Source: Euglena gracilis (taxonomy: Eukaryota > Euglenida > Euglenophyceae > Euglenales). From it: DNA of 64,000 bases. The stretch's first letter is position 1; the number at the start of each line of letters is the position of its first letter. Positions 53,843-64,000 of this stretch are shown here, piece after piece. The notes beneath the pieces were generated by a model. The model was given only the letters and a program-made list of their open reading frames with translations. It made no database searches and was not told the origin of the DNA. The DNA lies in NCBI GenBank assembly GCA_039621445.1, contig CP154957.1:3032504-3096503 (forward strand), read 5' to 3'. A program made the position numbers and the translations under genes.

Positions 53843-55410
53843 CATGTGGGTGCGCACATGTGTGTGTGTGTGCGTGTGTTAGTTCTTAATTTGATACCCA
53901 GGCCAAGGTGTGACTGCAAGTCAGAAAAGGAACATCTCCTTTTAGGAACTTGCAAAATTGGTGTCTGTTGCCACTCTTGCGTGCACGTTTTGTATTTCCT
54001 ATCTGCATTGGAATTTGTTAATGTGCTTGAATATATGTATACCGCGCAGTGGGCCAGGGAATGAAAATCTGTTTGGAAAAAGCCTAGACCGAAGCGGGAT
54101 CGGCGTTTGAGGGTTTTGTTTTGATGTACCCCCATAAAGGTCCAACATGATGTTTTCTGGGGTTTTTATGATGTTTATTTTTCCGCTTTTTGTGTGTTTT
54201 TTCGAAAATGCAAGCCTGTTGTTTTTCATGCAGTTTTCATCCAGTTTGTGGCAAAATTTTGCGTTTTTTTGCAGGTTTTTGCCTTTTTCCTTTGCATTTG
54301 TTTTCCCCTGCCGATTTCCTGGTTTTTGCTGGGAGTTTTTTTTTAATTTGGAAAAATTCTGCGATTTGGCCCCGATTTTTCCTTCAGACCAAACTTTATG
54401 CCAAAATTTTGTATTTTTTGCCAACAAATTGCATAGTTTTATAGCTTTGGAATCGGCCTTTTCCAAAATCCATCAAAATTCACCAGGTTTCTCTTGCTGC
54501 TTCCACTCGAAAAATTCTCACCTGCCCCAATGCCACACCAAAAGAAAATGTGGTGCAAACTTGCAAAATGATGTGGTTGGTTCACCTAGTTGCATCCACT
54601 TTCATTTCATTATGCAACTGCTGGTAATGTGAAATTGGTCCAAAAACGTGAGGTATGCAACTTCTAGGACCCAACCCTTGTGACCAATTGTTCAAAAAAA
54701 GGGGCGTGAAAACACGAACTTTTTCAAGGCACAAAATTTTTTTGCATTGGGGGAGGGGGGTGGTACCCCCCCCTCCGGGGGGTCCAGACCCCCCCGGATT
54801 ATTTGATGCCCTGGGGGGTGTCCCCTGCTGGACGGAGGGGGGGACTCCCCCACCCCCCCTACGTTCTCGGAAAACCTTTAAACATTTGCTGAAAATGTCC
54901 AGTTGCACGATGAATGGATTTTTTTTTGCCCTGCTCATGCAAGTCTTTTTTGCCCTCCACAGATGGACAGATTTTGAGCACCTTCCTCTATTTGGGGGTG
55001 CCGCAAATGCGCTTCTTCTGTCTTCTTTTGTCCCATCGCATTTGTCTGTTTTCTGTGCCCATTCTTTTGTGCTTTGAATAAATATGTTTCGTAGGCTGCA
55101 GGCAAGCAGCTCCAGCCACAAGCCCCGATAAATCCCGACATAGTGCGACAACCCGACAATCTGGACAACACTTTTTTTTGGCTTTCTTTCGGCATTTTTT
55201 GGAGTCCGTGTATCATTTCCCAGTTCACTGCTTTTTTTCCAGGTTCTTTTTTTGATTGGAGCCATGTGTTGGCAACATTGGCAGCTGAGATTTCACAATG
55301 GACACAATCTTTATGGTATTGAAAGACCATTTTTTTTTAATTTTTCAATCAACAAACAATTTGGAGGAAAGAGCAAAGGGCGATCAGTGTCCTCGGGCGG
55401 GTGACCACAG
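53280..55410. other. No firm gene
   Basis: A GT microsatellite lies at 53812-53841. A candidate segment at 53337-53426 (EWDEAAWTIEGLASFRTMAL) ends at a donor-like gtgtgt but has a poor acceptor. The T-rich run 54140-54480 gives Phe-rich frames only. C/G-run repeats lie at 54750-54870. Confidence 0.4.
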
Positions 55411-55517
55411 CTTTCGAACTGGCATCGCACTCCACCGTGACCCGACTGGCCCTGCGTGCCGAAAACACCGCCGACAGTAGGATGCAAGTTGCAAAAAGGA
55501 TGTTGGCCGAAAAATGA
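55411..55517 (+). CDS. Candidate terminal exon, unknown
   Basis: After gggtgaccacag the frame reads FELASHSTVTRLALRAENTA then DSRMQVAKRMLAEK and a TGA (55515-55517). It is helix-like. The opposite strand is also open, so confidence is limited. Confidence 0.35.
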
Positions 55518-55704
55518 AACACCACTCTTTTACCGAACCGCAGGCGCACCTCGAGGAGAACCGACAAGGGAGGAAGGGGCACCGAGGGCGAAGCACGAAG
55601 ACCTTTTGGGGGGACCCCCCCCGTCGCTAAAAAAACCCTGTTACCCCCCGGAGGGGCCACTTTTAACCTTCATCAATGCCAATTTGAAAGCCCTAGGCTT
55701 GCAG

Positions 55705-55890
55705 CTCAATGGCGGTGTGCTGCCCACTGGACCGGACGCGGTGTGCTTGCGGGGGTCATTTGAAGCCACCTCCTCGGGCGAAAAAAAAAGGCGGCAGCGG
55801 GCGACGTGCTTTGCGCAGCCCGAGCTCGTTACCCGGAACTGCGCGGGGTTTGATGTCGCCGGCAAGTTAAAACGCAGGGAAGAGTCTTGA
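55705..55890 (+). CDS. Candidate terminal exon near the duplication boundary, unknown
   Basis: After a possible acceptor (ctaggcttgcag) the frame reads LNGGVLPTGPDAVCLRGSFE, then ATSSGEKKRRQRATCFAQPE and LVTRNCAGFDVAG, ending at TGA (55888-55890). A GC-type donor (gcaagt) inside, at about 55862, may end the exon earlier. It lies 46 bp before the start of copy B. Confidence 0.4.
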   Translation, partial: LNGGVLPTGPDAVCLRGSFEATSSGEKKRRQRATCFAQPELVTRNCAGFDVAGKLKRREES

Positions 55891-55954
55891 ACGTCGCTGA
55901 GTCGCTAAAATTAGGAGATGTATCATCTCCAAAACCATTAAGAGCAGAGCTCAG

Positions 55955-56131
55955 CACTATTCAAAACCCGGTGATGCTTCCCGGGCCAATCCGGCCCCGC
56001 CACCAGGCCAGTGGGCCACCGCCCCGGTGGACGGCACGTTCAGCGAAGTGGTCCGCCCCGACAAGGAGCGGGCGTACCTCGGCCATGCCATCCCTCAAAA
56101 TGTGTCCGACCCCACCCCCCGGGGGGGTGGG
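55955..56131 (+). CDS. Exon in duplication copy B, unknown product
   Basis: Counterpart of 24970-25141, open in the same frame (PVDGTFSEVVRPDKERAYLG, then HAIPQNVSDP). Two of the four substitutions in the exon are silent. The right edge has four extra bases (gtgg) before GTGACTGACTGG, which leaves the splice position uncertain. Confidence 0.55.
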
Positions 56132-56191
56132 TGACTGACTGGTTTTTTTTTGAAAGTGAAAAGTGACCCCCCCCCGGCGGTTGATGAGCAG

Positions 56192-56272
56192 TGGTATGAC
56201 CTCGACCCGACCTGTTACGAGACCCTCCTGCACGACGCGTGCGCCACCCTGCTCGCCTCCCCAAGCCACTGA
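56192..56272 (+). CDS. Probable terminal exon in copy B, unknown product
   Basis: Counterpart of 25203-25283, reading WYDLDPTCYETLLHDACATL then LASPSH and TGA. Two radical replacements (Y to C, D to H) against copy A suggest relaxed constraint in one copy. Confidence 0.5.
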   Translation, partial: WYDLDPTCYETLLHDACATLLASPSH

Positions 56273-56344
56273 CCTCAACTGGCACCATGTGCTGCAGTGC
56301 CTGTCAGTGTTTTAGTCTGTGTAGGATTAGAGGTTTGACAGGAC

Positions 56345-56698
56345 CAGGGATTTTTAAAAGGTTGGACCTGGGGGGGTCTGCCAGACCACCTCCTCTTCCC
56401 CGGGGGTTGCAGTTCGGAGGAGCGGCTCCTCTATTGTCAGCGTGAAGTATATTCCCCTCTGTCCTTGACACAGCTGGTCCATGACACCCCCATGACACCG
56501 TGTCAACCGCCCTTTTTCCACACCCAAATACCATGAATGAAAGCATATGACACGGTGTGTCCATGGCACGCCCCCCCCATGTCAACCGCACAAGGGGGGA
56601 ATGTGCTGTTTCCCCAAACATGGACTCCCCTCCAGTGGCAGGTGGGTTCCCTGGGTGAGGTGGGGCACCTCCCTGGTCCTTAAAAAAAAAACTCCCTG
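56345..56698. mobile_element. CAGGG...CCCTG element, copy B
   Basis: Counterpart of 25356-25726 with flanks GACAGGAC and GGCAGGAC. It has lost about 30 bp between two gtgtcaaccgc phrases and gained a short ccatgacaccgtg duplication. Confidence 0.75.
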
Positions 56699-57245
56699 GG
56701 CAGGACGTTTCTGTGCAAATATATTTCATTTGTTCATTTTTATGCATCCCCTCACGCCATTCATTCTCGGTATTTGCAGCAGGATTTCCAGAAGATTCAT
56801 TTTTTTTGTTTTTTTGCAGCTGCTTTGCGGACCGGCCCTCCGACTCATGCTGTTGTGTTCCAGTGCACCTCGGTGTTTTTGTGCCGATCTCCAATGTATC
56901 ATTCTTATACACAAAATACACCCCTCACGATTTTTTTCTTGCTTGAGTTCTCTCGTCTCTTGCCACCAGCACCCTTTTCCTTCCCACCAGCTGAACAGTC
57001 CATTTGTAAGTGAGTCCCAGGTTAATTTCTCCATTGCGCCCTGGAGGGGCTCGAGCGGGGGGGAGGGGGGCAAGCGGGTTGTGTTCAATTTTTTGTGTTT
57101 TGTTTTCAGTTCAAAGATTCGTGCTCATCCCGAAGCCAATCTTCGGATTGCTAAAGTTTAACCAGTGAGTCTGATCAATAACTGCATATGAAGCTCAGAA
57201 AAGCACTGTACTTGCCGCCGGGCCTTTTGCTTTTTTGTCTTGTAG

Positions 57246-57986
57246 CCATGGAGTCATTGGGCCCAGAGGTTTTTCTAGTCTTGGACCCCCGGGGGGACCC
57301 ACCCACTTTTCCCCAAAAATAGCCAAAAATCGGGGAAAAAGGTCAAAAATAGCACCTTTTTCAAAAAATTTTGGCGCTTTTGGCGCCGAAAAGTATATCC
57401 CCCCCCCCTTCGGGGAACCCCCTGGGGGGCGGGGCTCGGACCCACCCACCCCATCTTAAAAAAAAAAACCCTGAATGGGCCTTTCTGGAATGAACGTCAA
57501 GCAGGGCGTACCTTAGGAAAATTGACCCCACACATTTGGGGGGTCCAGCCAGCCAGCAGCCTTTTTCCAGTCCCGGACCCCCAACGACATTTATTAATTT
57601 CCGACTTCCCACAGGACGGTAACGGATTTTTCGCTTTCGGGGGTCCAAAAATGTGCCAAAAATGGGTCGGAAAAGGGCTGGCCAGGGCACTTTGGGGTCA
57701 AAAAATCCATTATTTTTGCATGATTGGCAGTTTTTTGGACATCTTTTGCAGTTTCGATTTTCTGGTCCCCAGTTCGACCCCGGTTCGGGCCCATTTCTAG
57801 CCAAGGGACATTGGAGGGGGGGGGGGGGTCAGCCAGCAGCCTTTTTGCAACCAGCCCAAATTTTCCAGCCTCCCCCCCCCCGGGGGGAGTCGTTCACCCA
57901 CAACGTCAAGTGCCTTCGATGATGTCCACTGTTGAACAACCATCTCCAACCGGAAGCCGGGAGGACCCCTTCCCCCAGACTGCCCA
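57246..57986 (+). CDS. Candidate exon interrupted by two elements, copy B
   Basis: Counterpart of 26272-27022. Outside the elements the frame reads HGVIGPFWNERQ then VPSMMSTVEQPSPTGSRED and is open from acceptor (cttgtag) to donor (gtaagg). The second element's flank ACGTCAAG contains a GT and ends in AG. Splicing from the first flank's GT to the second flank's AG would remove the element and keep the frame, at the cost of two codons. This is a hypothesis. Confidence 0.3.
57264..57473. mobile_element. CAGAGG...CCCTG element, copy B
   Basis: Counterpart of 26290-26523, 24 bp shorter through loss near the right end. Flanks are ATTGGGCC and AATGGGCC. Confidence 0.75.
57502..57902. mobile_element. 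CAGGGCG element with exact 8-bp flanks, copy B
   Basis: ACGTCAAG occurs at 57494-57501 and 57903-57910. The left end is CAGGGCGTACCTTAGG, but the right end (gtcgttcacccaca) is not a CCTG end. The element therefore either has a different right terminus or lost it. The interior has ccagccagccagcagcc and a C/G core. Confidence 0.7.
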
Positions 57987-60900
57987 GTAAGGTTTCTCTG
58001 CGACGTCTATCACCTGAAGCTGCTACCTGAAGAGATACTCAGCGGGTTGCTCCCCGCTGGTGATCAGTCACAACTCCATACGGTGAAAGGAGATCGCGGC
58101 CTGAGAGCATCCATGCGGGTATACTGCTTGAAGGGTTCTGGTACAGAAGCACTGCTGCCCCCCCCCTTCATTCCTGCATATCCCTGGACTTTCTCCCACC
58201 TGGAGTTGAGCCCTCGCCCAATCTGTCCGATGTGGCCATTGGATTGGTTTATGGCTTCCTGAAACTTGCAGCAAACTGATGGCATTGGGATTCATCCCTT
58301 CCTCGGTTGACTGGCAACAGCCATGTTATAAAAATGTTGGTATGGCGTTGCACTGTACAAATTTCCGTAAATCTTTTTCATAGCGTGTCTGTGGAAAACT
58401 GTGAACATCAAAAAAGCAGCAAAGGTGAATAAAAAAGTTGCTTTATGGCAAACTCGGCCTCAAATGCAGCCCGCCATTTCGAATTAATTTCCCTTAAAAA
58501 TTTTGAGTCCCCCCCCCCTCAGCTGGATGGACAAGGGTCGGACGGGATCCATCTTGCCACCGTTACGACCCCACCCCACCGCCTCTGACCCCCCAAATAA
58601 CCTCAAAAGAGTCCTTCATCAAACAGCTTTTCACAAGTGCCCAAAAAGTGTACGGGAACCTGTAACAAATCAGAAGGGTGGAATAATTCATGGACAATTT
58701 TAGCAGACCTGGCTCCAGCCCATCGCGATAGTGCTGGCCATGCCCCCCCCCCCCCGGAACCACCAATATGATATGGTATTAAGGGTACCTTGGCTGGAGT
58801 TGGGGGTCTGAAAGGAGCAATGGTGTCACAGAACGGACATCATCACCAAATGATTGGGTATTGTTTATATGTTGTGTTTGTGTGTATTTTTATTATTGCC
58901 ATTGTTTCTCCAATCCCAGAGCGTTTTATGTTTCTACGCATGAATTTTGTTCTTCTCCCTTGCCCTCTTGTTGGCGGAAACCATGAGCACTTGCTGATGA
59001 GCTGAGGGCCCGCAAGATGTCCGTCGTAGAAACCCCGCCTCTGCAATTGGAACGGTTCAATTGGCCTTGTCGGGGAAAGTCATCACCACAAAAACTTCTT
59101 GCCGCGTTTTTCAGGCCTGTGTTGTTCCACCCACATACCCCTACATGCATCGAGCTCCACCTCCCCCCCCCCCAGTGTCTTGACAACCAGTAATGACGGG
59201 TCTCTGATGACTGTTATGACGGGTGTCTCGCTTTTTCGGGGAGGGGATGTCTGGCTCCACCCGAACCCCTCCAGCCCTGCCTGGCGGTGCAGGTGGGGCG
59301 GCCGCCCAGCGCTGAGACAGCACGCCAACAGGAGGTGTGGTGGGAAGGCCTTGCCTGCAAACCCCCCATTTATCCCCACCCCCCCGGAGTGGTCCAACCA
59401 ACCGAAGGATAATTTACAAGTGGGCGGGTCGTTGCATTAATGTTTTGATCAAGATTCTTCTGTTGAGTTGTTTTTGGCAAAATAAGTGACATGTGCACAT
59501 TGTCCCCTGACTTTTTCAGATTTGGAGTGTTTAATAATGAAATTTTATGGACGACGCTTTGTTTCTTTCTGGGTTGAAATTCAAGGAATTGTTGGTCAAA
59601 ATCCGACCCCTGGCCGATTTCTCGCTGTCTGGCTGTTTTTCGAAATTTTCATCGATTTTAGCCATCTCGGAAAGGTTGCAACCATTTCCAGGGCTATCAG
59701 CTTTTTTCACCCACCATTTTTTTGGCATTTTCAGCCATTTCATTGCCCTGGAGAGTTGAGGGGGTCGTATTGGTGTGCCCCCATGGCCGATTATTTGCTG
59801 ACCAGGGCTAAAAAAATTTTTGCATCCAGCTGCGAGAGAATGAAAGAAATTACGTATTCTGCAGATGATTTTATCCAGTCCTGGGTTGTTGGTGAACGAA
59901 TCTTGTATTTTCAAAAGTATACGATGTGTTGAATGGATTTTAAAGAATTTTCACAGCGGTCTCGGGAATTCCCCAGGTGGGACCCCCAGGGGACCAGAGC
60001 AGAGTGGCTCTTTTTCCTAGCCGAACTCCCAATACCCCTCTCCCTTGCCCAAGGACCACTGTGCTGTCGACACACTCCTCCCCGTGTCGACACCGCTTTT
60101 CCAACACGAGCACATGGCCAAATGTGCCTGTGCAAAGGCACCGAAAGCGGCCATTTTGGGGTTTTTTTTGGCACGACCAGGCAGGCACCAACCCCCCGGG
60201 GGGGGGGGGGGTCGGTCAATTTCAGCATGCTCCCCATGTCAACGCCACTTTCCTGGAACACTGGCGTGTCTTGGACAAGGGCGAGACATTTAACAACCCC
60301 CACCCCGAAATTTTATTTAGTTTCTGACCCCTTGGGACTGTTTGTGGTGGTATGAGTATGAATCCACACAATTGTTTGCAGAAACTTCCATTTCTTTTGA
60401 TGGATTTTTTTTGTATTTTTTTGATTTGAATGTGTCTCTTGTTCGCATCTTCTTTTGCATCATACATCTGTGGCATCTTTTTCTGAAATTGGTTCAACTC
60501 CAGAATAATAATGATGGAGTTCTGTGTTCTCTATTATATGGGAAATTGTGGAGAAATGTTGGCATTGTGGGTTATATTATGTGGGCGATTCTCTTCGCAG
60601 AAGAGTCCTGCCTGTTCAACTGGTCGAACGCAGGCACCCTGCTGTGAGGTCTCGGCTTTTTGGGGCTCTTCTTTCTGATTTGGTCCGGTTTTGGTAACGC
60701 TCATGGAAGGCGACCATGTGTTCATTTACTCTGGGCCCCCTCCAGTGTTTCCATGGTCCGCATAAAAATATGTGGGTCCGCATAAAAATATGTGAAAGGC
60801 TTTCAGCCAGTTCTGGGTGGGTTATGACTGAATAAATATGTGCAGCCAACCCCGCCAACCCTCGTCTTTAACCACTCTTGTCTGTGATGAGGACCAGTTA

Positions 60901-62605
60901 AAAAAAAATATTTTTGGTCAGGGGTGGATGGTGAACCCCCCAAGTGTACAGGGTGTACATGTTATTGGACCGTAATTTTGGGCCTTCAGGGGTGTGGGTG
61001 TGACATTCGTTTCGGAGTTATTTGAAAGCGGTTTAGTGTAAAGTGGCTTTAGGGGGGTGCACTTTTTTAGACTTCATTTTTGGACCCTGGGGGTGTGACA
61101 TTTATTTATTCATTTGTATATTGCGCACCCTTTGGACACTGTGCACCGAAATGGGGGGCTTACATCCAAAACAAATATTTTCCTCTCTGTCTGATGCCAT
61201 TTTTTCCTGCCTTCAAATAATTTGTTGTGGTGCCTGAGAGCGCAAAATTCTTAAGTTGAACCCCGGAATGCTGTAAATCTCCTCTTCTGCAGCTGCCCCC
61301 GGCGCTTTCACTCCAGAAATAAATTTCAGCTCCAAACCCAACACTGGGCCGGAGAATAATTCTCCCAAAGCTTTTTCCCCCATTTATTTGCACAGCTCCC
61401 CATAGAGGTCAGGGGCCTGGCACTTTCTCCCTCATTAGCCCCTCGTCGCTCGCCAAGTCAGGCCGTCTTTTGCTCCTGTTCCCACTGTTTTGGCAGAACG
61501 CTTTCCACATCAATGAGGGAACCAGACCGCCCAGTACGGAGAGAAGATTGCAAAGACCGAATTGTCTGTCTGATTTTTATTGTCTTTGAAAATGTCGGTA
61601 AACGGAGGCCTGGACCAGCCCATCGTCAGTGGGCTCTTCTTGGATTCTTGGGAGCGTTGAGCCGCCTCCCGACAGCTTGGCAGACTTCCATTGCGAAACC
61701 CAGACAGGGCCTGGATCAACTGCAATGCTTTTTGTGCAATTATTATTTTTAAGAGAAGCGTTCTGCATTAGCTCTGCTCTCCCTTTTCGACTCGTTTTTC
61801 AATTAATGGCCAGAACATCCAAAAGCTATGACATGATGAACAGTGTGGGTGCTTCCACATCTTTCTTGAGGGTTTTTTTTGTGTGCCCCATCACATTAAA
61901 GGGATATCAGTAGCTTGTGGTCACGTGCCTCGTTCGTTGGACATTTTTGTGTCCAACAAGCGCAATATGTACCCCTTTACAACACTGCACATTTTTAATT
62001 GAGTTTTTTTTGCCCTGAGGGATGGACCCCGTCACAGCAGTGGTAAATGAATCCAACAGTGAATCTATGAACCACAATTTTGGGGTCAAGTCTATTTTGT
62101 GCTCAAAATAGAGGAAACGCCTCCTCTTGAGAGTATCCCCCCTCCCCCCCCCCCCGGTCTTAAAAAGCCCCTGGGGTGTACGCTGTATTTGAGAAGTTAA
62201 AGAAATCTTAATTAAGTATTTTTAAAGAATGTCCTCAGAAGTTTTTGCAATCATTGGCTTCTCATCCGTTTTTGGGGGGGTCCGAGCATCCCAAGTTTTG
62301 ACAGTGCCTGAGCCAAACTGATGGGCGAACAAATTAAAACAAACCCCCAGATTGCAGGCACCGTGTTTCCATCCCAAACGATCCAAGTGAGCAGGGGGGG
62401 CTCAACTCCCGGGCAGATGCAGTGAATTTTTCTTTTCATTGCGAGCGAGAGGCAGCGCATTACATGCTCCTTTTTAGCATGTGTTTGTTTTCCCCATTCG
62501 CGACATTGCCACATTTTCGAAGTTTGGAGTACGTAATTGTCTCCTTTTTAGTATTGGTAATTCGATATGGGTTAAATAGTGTGTCATTGTTGTTATTATT
62601 GTCTT
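57987..62605. other. Copy B stretch without a supported exon
   Basis: Matches 27023-31628 closely. Overlapping frames of 60-150 codons are not conserved in frame between copies at several indels (58158, 59565, 60160), which argues against coding. Confidence 0.45.
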
Positions 62606-63194
62606 ACCTGCCCCCCACCTTGTCCAACGACCGGCCTTGTCCAACGACCACCCCCCCGGTCAGTAGCGATCTTTTTCCAGGTGATCTTTTTTCCAGACGT
62701 TCGCGTTCTTACCTCCAGCCTTTTCTTACAACTTTCATGGCAGATTTTGTACCTGGTCAACAAGTTTTTTTTGCCTGGTTTCCTGCAAATTGGCAACTTT
62801 TGGCCTTTTTTGGCCATGTTTTGGCCATTTTGGGCCACTTTTGGCCACTTTTGGCCACTCTGGGCTGCATTTGGCAAATTAGGCCACTTTTGGATGCTAT
62901 GAATGCATTTTTGCTTCATTTATGCCAATTTTTGGCTGCTTCTGGCTATTTTTTCACATTTGTGGCCATTTTAAGCCACTTCTGACTGCTTTTATCCACT
63001 TTTTGCCCCATTTTGACCACTTTTGGCCATTTTGTGACCATTTTGTGACCATTTTGAGCACGCGGGAGAAAATTTTTTGACTCCGGTCTTGTCTAACGAC
63101 CCCCCCGGTCAGTAGCGATATTTGGCCAAAATAACGACCACCCCCCCGGTCAGTAGCGATATTTAGTGGTCGTTGGACAAGGGGGGGGGGAGGT
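62606..63194. mobile_element. Inverted-repeat element with TTGTCCAACGACC ends, copy B
   Basis: Counterpart of 31629-32216, with a slightly altered left C run (acctgccccccacc). Confidence 0.7.
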
Positions 63195-63367
63195 ATTATT
63201 ATTGTATTATTATTATTGTCTTATTATTATTATCTTATTAGTCTCATTCTTAGTGTCTTATTATTGTTGTATTAGTATTGTCACCCTTTTGTTGGTTGGC
63301 TTTCTTCCGGCTGTTTTTTCCTTTAATATTCGTCCGGCCTGTTTCCCTGCCGGCCCCACCCGGCCAG

Positions 63368-63527
63368 CCTCTGCCCTCGGCCCACGCACCTGCCCACCGG
63401 CCCCACCGACCTGCAGCCGTACGAGGCGCTCGTGTGGCTGCTGGTGTACCTGGCGTTCAACGCGGAGCTCCCCCTCACCAGAGACCTGTACAAGCCCAAG
63501 ACCCCGCAGGCATCTTTTCCCCGCATC
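63368..63527 (+). CDS. Exon in copy B, unknown product
   Basis: Counterpart of 32390-32549. Same length, and identical reading (PYEALVWLLVYLAFNAELPL) as far as I can compare. Conservation here, against the drift of the neighbouring CAATTG element, supports real coding function. Confidence 0.7.
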
Positions 63528-63550
63528 GTTTATTTTTATTATTTATTATT

Positions 63551-63646
63551 CCCCCCCCCCGGGCAATTGACGCCCCCGGGCAATTGTCACCCCGCTCCGT
63601 GCTGCCCGATTTGTCGCGTGACAATTGCCCGGGGGGGGCGGGCGGG
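63551..63646. mobile_element. CAATTG element, copy B
   Basis: Same position as 32573-32668 but with several substitutions (ttgtcaccccgctccgtgc, gatttgtcgcgtgacaatt). It is nearer to the 37745 copy than to copy A, which may reflect local gene conversion. Confidence 0.65.
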
Positions 63647-63969
63647 TTTATTATTATTATTATTATTTATTATTATTATTTTGTTTTGTTTTTCCAAAAA
63701 AAAACACAAAAAATCAATGACAGAGATTCAAACGCTTTGGAGGCAACGGTGCTGGGGCCGCCCACCATGGAGGACAATTTATTCGTGTCTGGGTGAGATA
63801 GCCTGATAGCGAGGGAGAGGGACTGGGGGGTGAGGGGTTTCGCATCTGAGGGAGTTTGTTTTGGTCAGCCGGTTTTTTTTTGCTTGGCATTCAGCTGGGA
63901 AACGAATTTTTTGTCTAAGTTCGATTTTCATCCAGGTGTCCAACTGCCAATTATGTGACCCCCCTGCAG

Positions 63970-64000
63970 GGCATCAGAAGCTTGGAGTTTCCAGAGGGCC
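63970..64000 (+). CDS. Internal exon in copy B, truncated by window end
   Basis: First 31 nt of the counterpart of 32988-33152, after the same acceptor (cccctgcag). Identical over the visible part. Confidence 0.5.

Larger units (their letters stand above)
55936..64000. repeat. Segmental duplication, copy B (cut by window end)
   Basis: Same-orientation copy of 24955-33018. It begins at ccattaagagc, where copy B has five extra bases (agagc) before agctcagcac. If copy A extends without a break to 55935, the two are a head-to-tail tandem with a unit of about 31 kb, but only 8 kb of the second unit is visible. Confidence 0.95.

Overview
This window is eukaryotic nuclear DNA from an intron-rich, repeat-laden genome. 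I cannot place the organism. Four things argue against a prokaryote: coding signal occurs only as short GC3-rich islands (about 50-215 bp) bounded by GT and AG, the dispersed elements carry 7-8 bp target-site duplications, there are interstitial CCCTAA telomere-type repeats, and there are long microsatellites. A microbial eukaryote or alga with large introns is my best guess. I recognise no rRNA, tRNA, CRISPR array or bacterial operon. Most long open frames here are artefacts of stop-poor repeats, so I annotate individual exons and not whole genes.

Layout. 1-5215: a repeat block with a telomere-motif inverted-repeat element, ACAT and AAC microsatellites, and two arrays of a 206-bp satellite with a 412-bp dimeric higher-order pattern. 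5216-5806: nested CAGGGG-ended elements with a 145-nt T tract. 5858-8390: a GC-only minisatellite. 8525-9120: CATA, TA and GT microsatellites. 9200-22566: scattered GC-rich exons of one or more unrecognised + strand genes, separated by introns full of G/C-run elements. 24955-33018: a block repeated at 55936-64000, about 98% identical by eye, offset about 30,983 bp. This looks like the start of a second copy of a roughly 31-kb direct (probably tandem) duplication, and both copies keep the same exons open. 41775-49629: a leucine-rich-repeat (LRR) gene whose last four exons join in frame through good splice sites and end in a Cys-rich segment. 50000-55900: AT repeats, several palindrome-built elements, and two candidate terminal exons just before the duplication boundary.

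The most notable structure is a set of short non-autonomous elements that begin CAGG and end CCTG. Several have perfect 8-bp direct flanks (TTGCCTGT, AACAAGGT, TGGGTGGG) and one sub-family has 7-bp flanks (CTGGAAT, CGTCCAT). They look hAT-like. Two of them sit inside what would otherwise be one open exon, so they may act as intron-forming elements. At least four other small inverted-repeat families share their G/C-run cores.
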